Assembly: GCF_004331455.1 (NCBI RefSeq)
Contig: NZ_SJJR01000015.1
Span: 1 to 64,000 of the forward strand
Source of the DNA: Micromonospora zingiberis
GTDB taxonomy: Bacteria > Actinomycetota > Actinomycetes > Mycobacteriales > Micromonosporaceae
Direction: 5' to 3'
Length of the DNA stretch: 64,000 bases
Below, one piece after another: positions 31,270 through 40,040 of this stretch. Made by a program: the position numbers and the translations under genes. The first letter of the stretch is position 1. Each line of letters opens with the position of its first letter. Below the pieces are notes generated by a model that was given only the letters and a program-made list of their open reading frames with translations, ran no database searches and had not been told where the DNA came from.

Positions 31270-34200
31270 GATCGCCTGGTTCGGAGCGACCGGAGGACGG
31301 CCAGGACGAGCGGCGCGTCAAGGGCCGCCGCTGGGGACGAAGCAAGCCCGAGGCCGACCCGGAGGAGCCGGAGGGCGGTGAGGACTTCGGCTGGATCGAC
31401 GACCTGCGCTCGGCCAAGCAGCAGCGTGGTGAACTCGGTCCCGAGGGGGTCGTACCGGCACCGGACGGGCCCGCATCGCGGCCGGGACCGGCGGCGCCGC
31501 CCGGATCGGATCGTCCCGGTCCGGCGCCCACCGGCCGCCCTGGTCCGGTCCTGCCGGGTCGCCCCGGCCCCGCCTCGGCCGGCCCGGTGCCGCCGAACGG
31601 ACCGGTCCCGGCTCCCGCCGGTGACGGCCGGGGGCAGTTGGCGCCCGGACGTCCCACCGGCGCCAACCCACCGTCCGCGCCCCCACCACGCCGGGGCGCC
31701 GCCGAACCACCCCGCGCTCGCCCGGTGGACGGCCCCTGGCCGGGGGCACCGGCCGTCCGCCCGGCCGCTGGCCCGGTCCCGACGGGTGGTCCCGCCCCGG
31801 CTGGTGGTCCCCGCCCGGGTGGCCCGGCGCCGACGGCTGGCCCCGCGCCGACGGGTGGCCCGGCGCCGGCGGGTGGGCTGCACCCGCCCGCTCAGGCGGG
31901 CGGGCCTCGCCCGGCTGGGCCCACGCCGGCCGGTGGTCCCCGCCCGGCTGGCCCCGCGCCGACGACTGGTGGGCCTCGTGTGCCTGGTGGTCCCGCAGCC
32001 GCCGCCACCCCGTCCGGTCCGGTGCCACCGCCGGGCACCGCGCACCAGCCCTCCGCCGGCGGCCGGGAACGGCCACCCGCGACCCCGGCATACCCCAATG
32101 TGCCGAACACGCCGTCCGGGGGATGGCCGCAGGTGGGAGGCGTACCGCCCGCTGGGCGGCCCCGGAGCGAACCGAGGTCCGGGCCGGTGACCGGCGCGCC
32201 GCCCGGCCCGCCGGACGGGCCGGTCTCCGGCGCTCCGACCGGCCCGGTGTCGGATCCGCCAGGGCCGGGCCGCACTGCCGGCCGGCCGGCCGGCGCACCC
32301 GCCGGCCCCCGTCGGGCGATGTCCGAGCCGCTGGACGGTCCCCGGGGCCCGGGTCCGTCCGAGATCGACGCTGGTCCGCGTCCGCAGGCGGCGCCGCCGG
32401 GCCGACGTGCGGCATCCGAGCCCCCCGCCGTGGGGCGTCCCGCAGCGGGCATGACCCCGGCCGCACCGAACGGTCCGTCGGGCGCACCTGCCGGTGGCCG
32501 GCGGGCCGGCCGGCGGCGCGCCGCTGAGCCCGAAGCAGAGCAACCGGTCGTGCCGCTGTCCGGCAACGCGCCGCCGATTCCTGATCCGTCGTCGGGTGGC
32601 ACCGGCGACGAGAATTCGCCCCGGGGCCGCCGAACCGTGCCGCAGGGCCCGCCGACACCGGCGCGGGGCCGTCGGGCGGCGGAGCCGCCGGCCACCGGCC
32701 GTCGTGCGGCCGAGGCGATGGACGGGCCCGCCCCGGGCGGCCCTGCCGAGCCGGAGTCACCGGGCCGCGGCGGCCGCCGGCCGAGCGACGAGGGGCCGGG
32801 CACCGGAGCCGGCCCGGCCACCGGCGACCTCGGGCAGCGGACCGCCGACTCCCGATCCGGCGGCGGCCGGGCCAACCGTCCGCAACGGCCGGCGGACTGG
32901 CTGCGACAGGCCGGTCGTGCCCAGCACACCGATCCCGCGCTCCGCACGATCAAGGGTCCGGGCGACGCCCCGGTGGGCCGCGCCGCCGGTACCCCCTCCG
33001 GTGAACTGCCAGGGGTGCGGCAGCAGCGCGGCGCGGACGCTCCCGCGACGCCGCCCGGCCGTCCGGAGGCCGGTGCCGAAGCCGACCGGCCCGACGTCGG
33101 ACCACAGCGGCCCGGGGTGGGCGCACCGCGCCACGTCGACGGGCCGCCGACCGGTCGTGGCCGGGCCGTGCCCCCGGTCGGGCCACCGGCCACGAACGAG
33201 CCACCGGCCGGTCGGCCCGGATCGGCGCCGCCACCCGCTCGGCCCGGATCGCCGCCGGCGGGCGGGCGGACCAGGGCGCCGTCCCCGGACGGCGGTGCGC
33301 CGCCCGTACCGCCGCGTGGCGCCGGCAACTTCGACGGGACGCCCCCGGGACCGCCGAGGGCGGCACGCCCCGGTGACCCGCCCGGACCGTCGAGGGCAGT
33401 CGGTTCGGGCGAGGTGCCACCCGGACCGCCGAACCGGGCGCGTCCGGGCGACGTGCCGCCGGGACCGTCGAGGGGGGTACGTCCCGACGAGGGGTCGCCG
33501 GGACCGGCCAGGTCGGCACGTCCCGACGGCCCGCCACGCGCCGCGGTGCGTCCCGACGGGGCGCCCGCCGGTGGCCCCGGCCGTCCGGGTGGCATGCCAC
33601 CGGGTCCGCCCCGGGGTGCTGCTCGCGCCGACGCCGACCCGTCCCGTGCCGACTACGACCCGACGCGACCCGACGCGGGCCCGCCTCGGCCGGGCACCGT
33701 ACCGCCGGGCAGCCCGGTATCAGGCGGTCCGGGCCGGGCCGGTGGGGAACGACCCGGCCCGCCCGGTTCGCCGGTGGTCGCCCGGGGCGCCGCCGCACTG
33801 CGGCCCGAGGAACGACTGGCCGGCCGGGCCGCCCCGCCACAACGCAACCCGGGCCGTCCCGAACCGTCCGGTGCCGCCCCGGTGCCCCCGCCGCCGCGGG
33901 CCGGTGACGGCCCGGCCGTGGCCCGGGCCGCCGCCGCGGTCGCCCCAATGGGCCCGGCCGTGCCCCGACCTGAGGTCGAGCCGGAGGTACGGCGACCCAC
34001 CGGCCCGGACGGACTGGACACCGCCGAATCCCCGGACGACGGGCTCGACGCCGACCCGGATTCGCGTCGCCAGGGTGCCGGCAACCAGCGGCTCCGCGCG
34101 ATCGTGCTGGCGGTGGTCAGTGTGCTGCTGCTCGGCGCGGTACCGGCCTTCTTCGGCCTGCGGGCGGAGGACCGTGACCCGGTCTTCGCCTCGCTGGACG

Positions 34201-34700
34201 AATTGGACGTGCCCGCCTGGGCCGCCGTCGATCCGGTCGACGACGTCAGCGGCAGCCGCTGGTGCCTACTGGACTGCCGGCTGCGGGAGCGGACCGTGAA
34301 CTCCGAACGGCCGCCGGAGGATACGGCCCAGGTGTACGAGTCGGCGCTGAGTCAGGACGGCTGGCAGCCGTGGAAGCCGGCCTACTGCCCGGAACAGGAG
34401 GAGAAGGGCAGCTACACCTGCTGGCGGCGGGACGAGTTGACCCTCGATCTCTGGGTCCGGCCACCCACCTGCGTGCCGCCCCCGGTGGACGGCGAGCCGG
34501 CTGTGGTGCCGTCGTTGGATCCGGAGACCGCCGCCGAGGAGTGCACTGGATCGTTGGTGTCGGTGAAGGTGCGGAACGCGATCGACGACGAGCGGACCCG
34601 GCCGCAGCCGAGCACCGACCCGTCACTGACCGGTGTGGACCCCTACCCGACCCTGGGCGACGACCCGCTGGGTGACTTGACGCCGTCACCACCGTCCTGA
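31266..34700 (+). CDS. giant disordered single-pass membrane protein, unknown function
   Basis: 1144 residues. Residues 1-60 are charged (GRRWGRSKPEADPEEP then EDFGWIDDLRSAKQQ). Residues about 60-930 are almost only Pro, Gly, Ala, Arg and Ser, in loose repeats such as GPAPTGGPAPAGG and PPGPSRAVRPGD, so intrinsically disordered. One helix (about 942-962, RAIVLAVVSVLLLGAVPAFF) is followed by an extracytoplasmic domain of about 180 residues with six cysteines (RWC, LDC, AYC, YTC, PTC, EEC) and a Pro/Asp tail. Topology would place the long disordered arm inside the cell. The coding frame is supported by the GTGA overlap with rarA and the sensible C-terminal domain. I do not recognise a family. 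Confidence 0.8.
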   Translation: MRSPGSERPEDGQDERRVKGRRWGRSKPEADPEEPEGGEDFGWIDDLRSAKQQRGELGPEGVVPAPDGPASRPGPAAPPGSDRPGPAPTGRPGPVLPGRPGPASAGPVPPNGPVPAPAGDGRGQLAPGRPTGANPPSAPPPRRGAAEPPRARPVDGPWPGAPAVRPAAGPVPTGGPAPAGGPRPGGPAPTAGPAPTGGPAPAGGLHPPAQAGGPRPAGPTPAGGPRPAGPAPTTGGPRVPGGPAAAATPSGPVPPPGTAHQPSAGGRERPPATPAYPNVPNTPSGGWPQVGGVPPAGRPRSEPRSGPVTGAPPGPPDGPVSGAPTGPVSDPPGPGRTAGRPAGAPAGPRRAMSEPLDGPRGPGPSEIDAGPRPQAAPPGRRAASEPPAVGRPAAGMTPAAPNGPSGAPAGGRRAGRRRAAEPEAEQPVVPLSGNAPPIPDPSSGGTGDENSPRGRRTVPQGPPTPARGRRAAEPPATGRRAAEAMDGPAPGGPAEPESPGRGGRRPSDEGPGTGAGPATGDLGQRTADSRSGGGRANRPQRPADWLRQAGRAQHTDPALRTIKGPGDAPVGRAAGTPSGELPGVRQQRGADAPATPPGRPEAGAEADRPDVGPQRPGVGAPRHVDGPPTGRGRAVPPVGPPATNEPPAGRPGSAPPPARPGSPPAGGRTRAPSPDGGAPPVPPRGAGNFDGTPPGPPRAARPGDPPGPSRAVGSGEVPPGPPNRARPGDVPPGPSRGVRPDEGSPGPARSARPDGPPRAAVRPDGAPAGGPGRPGGMPPGPPRGAARADADPSRADYDPTRPDAGPPRPGTVPPGSPVSGGPGRAGGERPGPPGSPVVARGAAALRPEERLAGRAAPPQRNPGRPEPSGAAPVPPPPRAGDGPAVARAAAAVAPMGPAVPRPEVEPEVRRPTGPDGLDTAESPDDGLDADPDSRRQGAGNQRLRAIVLAVVSVLLLGAVPAFFGLRAEDRDPVFASLDELDVPAWAAVDPVDDVSGSRWCLLDCRLRERTVNSERPPEDTAQVYESALSQDGWQPWKPAYCPEQEEKGSYTCWRRDELTLDLWVRPPTCVPPPVDGEPAVVPSLDPETAAEECTGSLVSVKVRNAIDDERTRPQPSTDPSLTGVDPYPTLGDDPLGDLTPSPPS

Positions 34701-34850
34701 GCCGATTGTCATCACGGACGGTAGGGTCTGGTCTGGCGTCCCGCGTGTCACCTGCCGACCTCTGGCGGGTCAGCGGGCGTCGGCGTGGGCGAGACGGTCG
34801 TGCGAATCGGGGAGTTGCCGCCCCGGGACATTTCGTTGAGGAGGACAGGC

Positions 34851-35312
34851 GTGGGCTTTTTGGAGGTCGCGGCGCTGATCGCGGCGATCGCGTTCGCGAT
34901 GCTGGTACTGATCCTGACGCTGCCCATCCTGCGGTTGCGGCACACCGTGGACGCGACCACCCGGATGATCAACGACCTCAACGACCGGACCGGTCCGCTA
35001 CTGGGTGACGTCAACACCACGGTTCGCAACGTCAACGTGACGTTGGAGCAGGTGCAGACCTCGCTCGACGGGGTGAACCTCCAGCTCGCCAAGGTCGACA
35101 CCATGACCAGCCACGCGCAGAACATCAGCGCCAACGTCGCCAACCTGGTCACGGTCGTCTCCGCCGCCGCGGCCAACCCGCTGGTCAAGGTGGCCGCGTT
35201 CGGCTACGGGGTGCGCAAGGCCGCCGCCGCCCGCCGGCACGCCGAGACCGAACGCGAGGTCCGGGACACCATCAAGGCCCAGCGGCGTGCCGCTCGCCGC
35301 GAGAACCGCTGA
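34851..35312 (+). CDS. DUF948-domain membrane protein
   Basis: 153 residues from GTG 34851 (GAGGAGGA 5 bases upstream). One N-terminal helix (about 3-24), then a long amphipathic coiled region (about 30-110, with TTRMINDLNDRTGPLLGDV and VTLEQVQTSLDGVNLQL) matching DUF948, and a charged C-terminal helix (AARRHAETEREVRDTIKAQRRAARRE). DUF948 proteins precede alaS in many actinobacteria; their role is unknown but membrane tethering of a coiled coil is plain. It is 18 bases before the next small gene. Confidence 0.85.
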   Translation: MGFLEVAALIAAIAFAMLVLILTLPILRLRHTVDATTRMINDLNDRTGPLLGDVNTTVRNVNVTLEQVQTSLDGVNLQLAKVDTMTSHAQNISANVANLVTVVSAAAANPLVKVAAFGYGVRKAAAARRHAETEREVRDTIKAQRRAARRENR

Positions 35313-35330
35313 CCGGTCGGAGGTACGAGC

Positions 35331-35636
35331 ATGAGGCGTCTGTTCTGGCTGGGTATCGGGTTGGCCGTCGGCGTGGTGGTGGTCCGCAAGGCGACCCGTG
35401 CCGCGCACGCGTACACCCCGGCCGGCATCGCCGACAACCTGTCACAATCCGCTGGCGGGCTGGTCGAGGAACTGCGTAGCTTCGTGGCGGACGTGCGCGC
35501 CGGGATGGCCGAGCGGGAGCAGGAGATCCACGAGGCGTTCGCCCAGGGCGAGGCGTTCGACGACCAGTTCGCCGAGTTGCGGGAGGACCCGCGGTTCGGT
35601 GACCGAGAAATCTTTCCGGAGGAACACCAGCGATGA
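35331..35636 (+). CDS. small membrane protein of the alaS operon (DUF6167-like)
   Basis: 101 residues. An N-terminal helix (about 3-20, LFWLGIGLAVGVVVV) is followed by RKATRAAHAYTPAGIADNL and an acidic helical tail. It matches the small hypothetical proteins found between the DUF948 gene and alaS in actinobacteria. GGAGG precedes the ATG. Its stop overlaps the alaS start (ATGA), so it is translated together with alaS. Function unknown. Confidence 0.8.
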   Translation: MRRLFWLGIGLAVGVVVVRKATRAAHAYTPAGIADNLSQSAGGLVEELRSFVADVRAGMAEREQEIHEAFAQGEAFDDQFAELREDPRFGDREIFPEEHQR

Positions 35637-38311
35637 AGACGGCGGAGATCAAGCGGCGGTATCTCGCCCACTTCGAGGCGAACGGCCATGCCGTGGTGCC
35701 GTCCGCTCCGCTGCCCGCCATCAGCGACCCGAACCTGCTGTTCGTCAACGCCGGCATGGTGCAGTTCGTCCCCTACTTCCTGGGCCAGCAGACGCCGCCG
35801 TTCCCGCGTGCGGTGAGCGTGCAGAAGTGCATCCGTACGCCGGACATCGACGAGGTCGGCAAGACCAGCCGGCACGGCACGTTCTTCCAGATGAACGGCA
35901 ACTTCTCCTTCGGTGACTACTTCAAGGACGGGGCGATCCCGTTCGCCTGGGACCTGGTCACCAAGCCGGTCGAGGCGGGCGGCTTCGGGCTGGACCCGGA
36001 GCGCATCTGGGCGACGGTCTACCTGGACGACGACGAGGCGTACGACATCTGGCGCCGGACCGGGGTGCCGGCGGAGCGGATCGTGCGTCGCGGCAAGAGG
36101 GACAACTTCTGGTCGATGGGCATCCCCGGCCCGGCTGGACCCTGCTCGGAGTTGTACTACGACCGTGGGCCGGAGTACGGCCTGGAAGGTGGCCCGGAGG
36201 TCGACGAGGACCGGTACCTGGAGTTCTGGAACCTCGTCTTCATGCAGTACGAGATCGCGGACGTGCGCAGCAAGGAGCACTTCCGGATCGTCGGTGAGCT
36301 GCCGAAGAAGAACATCGACACCGGCATGGGCCTGGAGCGGATGGCCTCCATCCTGCAGGGCGTCGACAACCTCTACGAGATCGACGAGGTCCGGCCGATC
36401 CTGGCCAAGGCGGCCGAGCTGACCGGCAAGCGGTACGGCGTGCACTCCGGCCACGCGGCGAACCAGTCGCACCCGGACGACGTACGGCTGCGGGTGATCG
36501 CCGACCACGTGCGGACCGCGCTGATGCTCATCGGCGACGGGGTGGCCCCGTCCAACGAGGGCCGGGGCTACGTGTTGCGCCGGATCATGCGCCGGGCGAT
36601 CCGTTCGGTGCGACTGCTCGGCTGGCAGGAGCGGGCGTTGCCCGAGTTGCTGCCGGTGGCCCGGGACTGCATGGCGCCGTCGTACCCGGAACTCGCCGCC
36701 GACTTCGAGCGGATCTCCGCGTACGCGTACGCCGAGGAGGACGCCTTCCTCGCCACGCTGCGCGCCGGCACCACGATCCTGGACACCGCGATCTCCGAGA
36801 CCCGTACCGCGGGCGGCACGGCGCTCTCCGGCGACAAGGCGTTCCAGCTGCACGACACGTACGGCTTCCCGATCGACCTGACCCTGGAGATCGCCGCCGA
36901 GCAGGGGCTCGACGTCGACCGGGAGGGCTTCCGCCGGCTGATGGCCGACCAGCGGGCCCGGGCCAAGGCGGACGCGCAGGCCCGCAAGACCGGGCACACC
37001 GACCTGTCGGCGTACCGGTCGGTGCTCGACGCCGGCGGGCCGGTGACCTTCACCGGTTACACCGAGACGGCCCGCGAGTCGACGGTGCGGGCGGTGCTCG
37101 GCACCGACGGTCCACGGGCGGCGGCGGTCGAGGGCGACACCATCGAGCTGGTGCTCGACACCACCCCGTTCTACGCCGAGGGCGGTGGGCAGCAGCCGGA
37201 CCTCGGCATGATCACGGTGGGTGGCGGGCAGGTCGAGGTGCTCGACGTGCAGCAGCCGGTGCCGGGGCTGATCGTGCACCGGGCCCGGGTGATCCGGGGT
37301 GAGGTGCGTACCGGGGAGACCGGCTACGCCGAGATCGACACCAGCCGGCGGCGGGCCATCTCCCGGTCGCACACCGCGACCCACCTGGTGCACCAGACCA
37401 TGCGCAACTTCCTCGGTGAGTCCGCCACCCAGGCCGGTTCGCTGAACGCCCCGGGCCGGCTGCGGTTCGACTTCAACACCGCCACCGGAGTCGCGCCGAG
37501 CGTGCTGCGGGACGTGGAGCAGCAGGTCAACGAGGTGCTCCTGGCCGACCTGGAGGTGCACGCCTTCGTCACCTCGCTGGACGAGGCACGCCGCATCGGC
37601 GCGATGGCGTTGTTCGGCGAGAAGTACGGCGACCAGGTCCGGGTGGTCGAGGTCGGCGACTACGCCCGTGAGCTGTGCGGCGGCACCCACGTGTCCCGTT
37701 CCGGGCAGCTCGGCCTCGTCAAGATCCTCTCGGAGTCGTCCATCGGGTCCGGCGTACGCCGGGTCGAGGCGCTGGTCGGCATGGACGCGTTCAATTTCCT
37801 GGCCCGCGAGCACCTGCTGGTGTCCCGTCTGGCCGAGCTGTACCGGGTCCCGTCCGAGCAGGTCGCCGACCGGGTCGAGCAGACCGTCACCCAGCTTCGG
37901 GACGCCGAGAAGGAGCTGGAGAAGCTGCGCGCCCAGCTCGTGCTCGGCGGTGCGGCGGCGTTCGCCGCCCAGGCCAAGGACGTGCGCGGGGTCGCCTACG
38001 TCGGCATCGAGGCGCCCGAGGGCGCGGCCGGCAACGACGTACGCACCCTCGCGCAGGAGATCCGCGGCCGGATCGATCCGGCCCGGCCGGGCGTGGTCGC
38101 GGTGGCGGCTCGGTCGAACGGCAAGGCGTCCCTGGTGGTGGCGGTCAATCCGGCCGCCCGCAGTCGGGGCCTCGCCGCCAGCGACCTGGTCAAGGCGGCG
38201 TTCTCCGGACGCGGGGGCGGCAGCCCGGATCTCGCCCAGGGCGGCGGGCTGCCCGAGTCGGAGCTGCCGAACCTGCTGTTGACGGTCGAGAAGGCGGTCG
38301 CCGACGCGTGA
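35633..38311 (+). CDS. alaS: alanyl-tRNA synthetase
   Basis: 892 residues. The class II catalytic core (1-about 260) has the typical start IKRRYLAHFEANGHAVVPS, FVNAGMVQF and KCIRTPDIDEVG. The tRNA-binding helical region follows (to about 460), then the editing domain (about 560-710) with the Zn/editing motifs HTATHLVHQ (His-x-x-x-His) and CGGTHVSRSG. The C-Ala/DHHA1 domain ends the protein (about 770-892, GGGSPDLAQGGG). It charges and proofreads tRNA-Ala. It is translationally coupled to the preceding small gene. Confidence 0.96.
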   Translation: MKTAEIKRRYLAHFEANGHAVVPSAPLPAISDPNLLFVNAGMVQFVPYFLGQQTPPFPRAVSVQKCIRTPDIDEVGKTSRHGTFFQMNGNFSFGDYFKDGAIPFAWDLVTKPVEAGGFGLDPERIWATVYLDDDEAYDIWRRTGVPAERIVRRGKRDNFWSMGIPGPAGPCSELYYDRGPEYGLEGGPEVDEDRYLEFWNLVFMQYEIADVRSKEHFRIVGELPKKNIDTGMGLERMASILQGVDNLYEIDEVRPILAKAAELTGKRYGVHSGHAANQSHPDDVRLRVIADHVRTALMLIGDGVAPSNEGRGYVLRRIMRRAIRSVRLLGWQERALPELLPVARDCMAPSYPELAADFERISAYAYAEEDAFLATLRAGTTILDTAISETRTAGGTALSGDKAFQLHDTYGFPIDLTLEIAAEQGLDVDREGFRRLMADQRARAKADAQARKTGHTDLSAYRSVLDAGGPVTFTGYTETARESTVRAVLGTDGPRAAAVEGDTIELVLDTTPFYAEGGGQQPDLGMITVGGGQVEVLDVQQPVPGLIVHRARVIRGEVRTGETGYAEIDTSRRRAISRSHTATHLVHQTMRNFLGESATQAGSLNAPGRLRFDFNTATGVAPSVLRDVEQQVNEVLLADLEVHAFVTSLDEARRIGAMALFGEKYGDQVRVVEVGDYARELCGGTHVSRSGQLGLVKILSESSIGSGVRRVEALVGMDAFNFLAREHLLVSRLAELYRVPSEQVADRVEQTVTQLRDAEKELEKLRAQLVLGGAAAFAAQAKDVRGVAYVGIEAPEGAAGNDVRTLAQEIRGRIDPARPGVVAVAARSNGKASLVVAVNPAARSRGLAASDLVKAAFSGRGGGSPDLAQGGGLPESELPNLLLTVEKAVADA

Positions 38312-38327
38312 GTTACCGGCACGGCAT

Positions 38328-38358
38328 GTCAGGGCGGACCGGAGCGGTCCGCCCTGAC
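38328..38358 (+). terminator. 14-bp hairpin between alaS and ruvX
   Basis: GTCAGGGCGGACCG (38328-38341) pairs perfectly with CGGTCCGCCCTGAC (38345-38358), loop GAG, and the stem can extend by a T-G, an A-T and a C-G pair. It begins 17 bases past the alaS stop and ends 27 bases before ruvX. No T-tract. It may end alaS transcripts partially, since no separate promoter is visible for ruvX. Confidence 0.6.
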
Positions 38359-38384
38359 GTGTCTCCCGACAGGAGTGACGTTCA

Positions 38385-38843
38385 GTGACGGCGCTGTCCC
38401 GGGGTGTGCGGCTGGGTGTGGACGTCGGTCAGGTCCGGATCGGGGTCGCCCGGTCCGACCCGCACGGGGTGCTGGCCACCCCGCTTCGTACCCTCGCGCG
38501 GGAGCAGAATCCCAGGTCAGATGCGGTGCCGAGCGATATCGTCGAACTCGCGGCGCTGGTCGTCGAGCACGAGGCGGTCGAGGTGGTGGTGGGCCTTCCG
38601 GTCAACCTCGCGGGTCGGCATGGACCCGCGGCCGAGCACGCGAAGGCGTACGCTCGTCAACTGGCCGATGTGATAGCGCCTGTTCCGGTGACGCTGACCG
38701 ACGAGAGGATGTCCACGGTCGTCGCGAGTCGTAGGCTTGCCGAACGAGGTGTCCGGGGGAAGAGGCAACGCGCGGTGGTCGACCAGGCCGCCGCGGTGGA
38801 GATTCTGCAGAGCTGGCTGGAAGCGCAGCGGAGGCGGACGTAG
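38385..38843 (+). CDS. ruvX: RuvX/YqgF, putative pre-16S rRNA nuclease
   Basis: 152 residues, RNase H-like fold. Motif GVDVGQVRIGVARSDP (about residues 11-26) carries the first catalytic Asp; VVVGLPVNLAG (about 67-77), TDERMST and DQAAAVEILQSWL hold the later conserved residues. It is thought to trim the 5' end of 16S rRNA. GTG 38385 has AGGAG 9 bases upstream. The stop touches the mltG start. The order alaS-ruvX-mltG-aroE is conserved in actinobacteria. Confidence 0.92.
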   Translation: MTALSRGVRLGVDVGQVRIGVARSDPHGVLATPLRTLAREQNPRSDAVPSDIVELAALVVEHEAVEVVVGLPVNLAGRHGPAAEHAKAYARQLADVIAPVPVTLTDERMSTVVASRRLAERGVRGKRQRAVVDQAAAVEILQSWLEAQRRRT

Positions 38844-40040
38844 ATGTTTGACGAGCTGGACCTCGGTCACGACGAGCAGGATCGGGGGGACAAGGGCAAG
38901 CACCGTCGGGGTCGCCGGCGAGATGGCCGATCCGGCGGTGGCCGGGGTAAGACAGTGCTGGCCCTGCTGTTGGCCCTGATGTTGCTCGGCGGTATCGGCG
39001 GCGGTGCCTTCTACGGCTTCGACCGGATCCAGAACTACTTCGTCACCCCCGACTACGACGGCGGAGGCACCGAGGACGTCACGGTGCAGATCCCGCAGGG
39101 CGCATTCCTGGCCGACATGGCCGTGGCGCTCTACGACGCCGACGTGATCAAGAGCACCAAGGCGTTCCTCACGGCCGCCGAGGACAACTCCCGCAGCCGC
39201 AACATCCAGCCCGGCACCTACAAGCTGCGCAAGCAGATGAGCGGTGAGTTGGCGCTGGCCGCGATGCTCGACCCGGCCAACCGGATCGTCAACGGGCTCA
39301 CCGTCCCCGAGGGGCGCACCGCCAAGAGCATCTTCAAGCTGCTCAGCGAGCACACCGAGATCCCGGTCAAGGAGTTCGAGGCAGCCGCGAAGGACCCGGA
39401 GGGGCTCGGCGTACCGGACTGGTGGTTCAAGCGGGAGGACGGCAAGAAGTCCAAGAAGTCCATCGAGGGCTTCCTCTTCCCGGACACCTACGAGATCCCG
39501 CCGAACGCCACCGCCGAGACCATTCTCAAGCAGATGGTCGACCATTTCCTCACCGTCACCGGGCAGATGGAGTTCGCCGACCGGGTGCAGAAGGAGCGGG
39601 GTGGCATCAGTCCGTACGAGGCGCTGATCGTCGCGTCGTTGGCCCAGGCCGAGGCCGGCACGAAGAAGGATCTTGGCAAGGTCGCCCGGGTCGCCTACAA
39701 CCGGGTGTACTCGCAGACCTTCGACTGTAGTTGCCTGGAGATGGACGTCACGGTCAACTACTACTTCGAGTCGATCGGCCAGGAGGGCAAGACCTCCGCC
39801 CAGATGTCGCCGAGCGATCTCGACAATCCGAAGAATCCGTACAATCGCAAGCTGCCCGGCATGATCCCCACCCCGATCAACAACCCGGGCAAGGATGCCC
39901 TTGAGGGTGCGATGGACCCGCCGGCCGGGAACTGGTTGTTCTTCGTGGCGATCGACAAGGAGGGCAACTCCGCCTTCACCAAGGAGTACAGCCAGCACCT
40001 GAAGAACATCGAGAAGGCCAAGGAGAACGGCGTCCTGTGA
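38844..40040 (+). CDS. mltG: endolytic murein transglycosylase MltG
   Basis: 398 residues. MltG cleaves nascent glycan strands at the membrane and so sets chain length. A basic cytoplasmic N-terminus (about 1-36) precedes one helix (about 37-60), then the LysM-like and YceG domain. The active-site region IVASLAQAEAG (about residues 254-264) corresponds to the family's ASIVEKE block; the first Glu of EKE is Gln here and the second Glu is kept. The C-terminal GMIPTPINNPGKDALEGAM and LFFVAIDKEGNSAFTKEYSQH are typical. It starts right after the ruvX stop and overlaps aroE (GTGA). Confidence 0.92.
   Translation: MFDELDLGHDEQDRGDKGKHRRGRRRDGRSGGGRGKTVLALLLALMLLGGIGGGAFYGFDRIQNYFVTPDYDGGGTEDVTVQIPQGAFLADMAVALYDADVIKSTKAFLTAAEDNSRSRNIQPGTYKLRKQMSGELALAAMLDPANRIVNGLTVPEGRTAKSIFKLLSEHTEIPVKEFEAAAKDPEGLGVPDWWFKREDGKKSKKSIEGFLFPDTYEIPPNATAETILKQMVDHFLTVTGQMEFADRVQKERGGISPYEALIVASLAQAEAGTKKDLGKVARVAYNRVYSQTFDCSCLEMDVTVNYYFESIGQEGKTSAQMSPSDLDNPKNPYNRKLPGMIPTPINNPGKDALEGAMDPPAGNWLFFVAIDKEGNSAFTKEYSQHLKNIEKAKENGVL

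Noticed and set aside
31892..33595. Long minus-strand Pro/Gly-rich frame within the giant disordered gene
   Set aside because: The repeats make every frame open and Pro/Gly-rich. The plus frame is favoured by its overlap with rarA and its sensible membrane and Cys-rich C-terminus.
35204..37813. Open frame of 869 codons on the minus strand
   Set aside because: Antisense to alaS, which has full family motifs; no domain is recognisable in the antisense translation.
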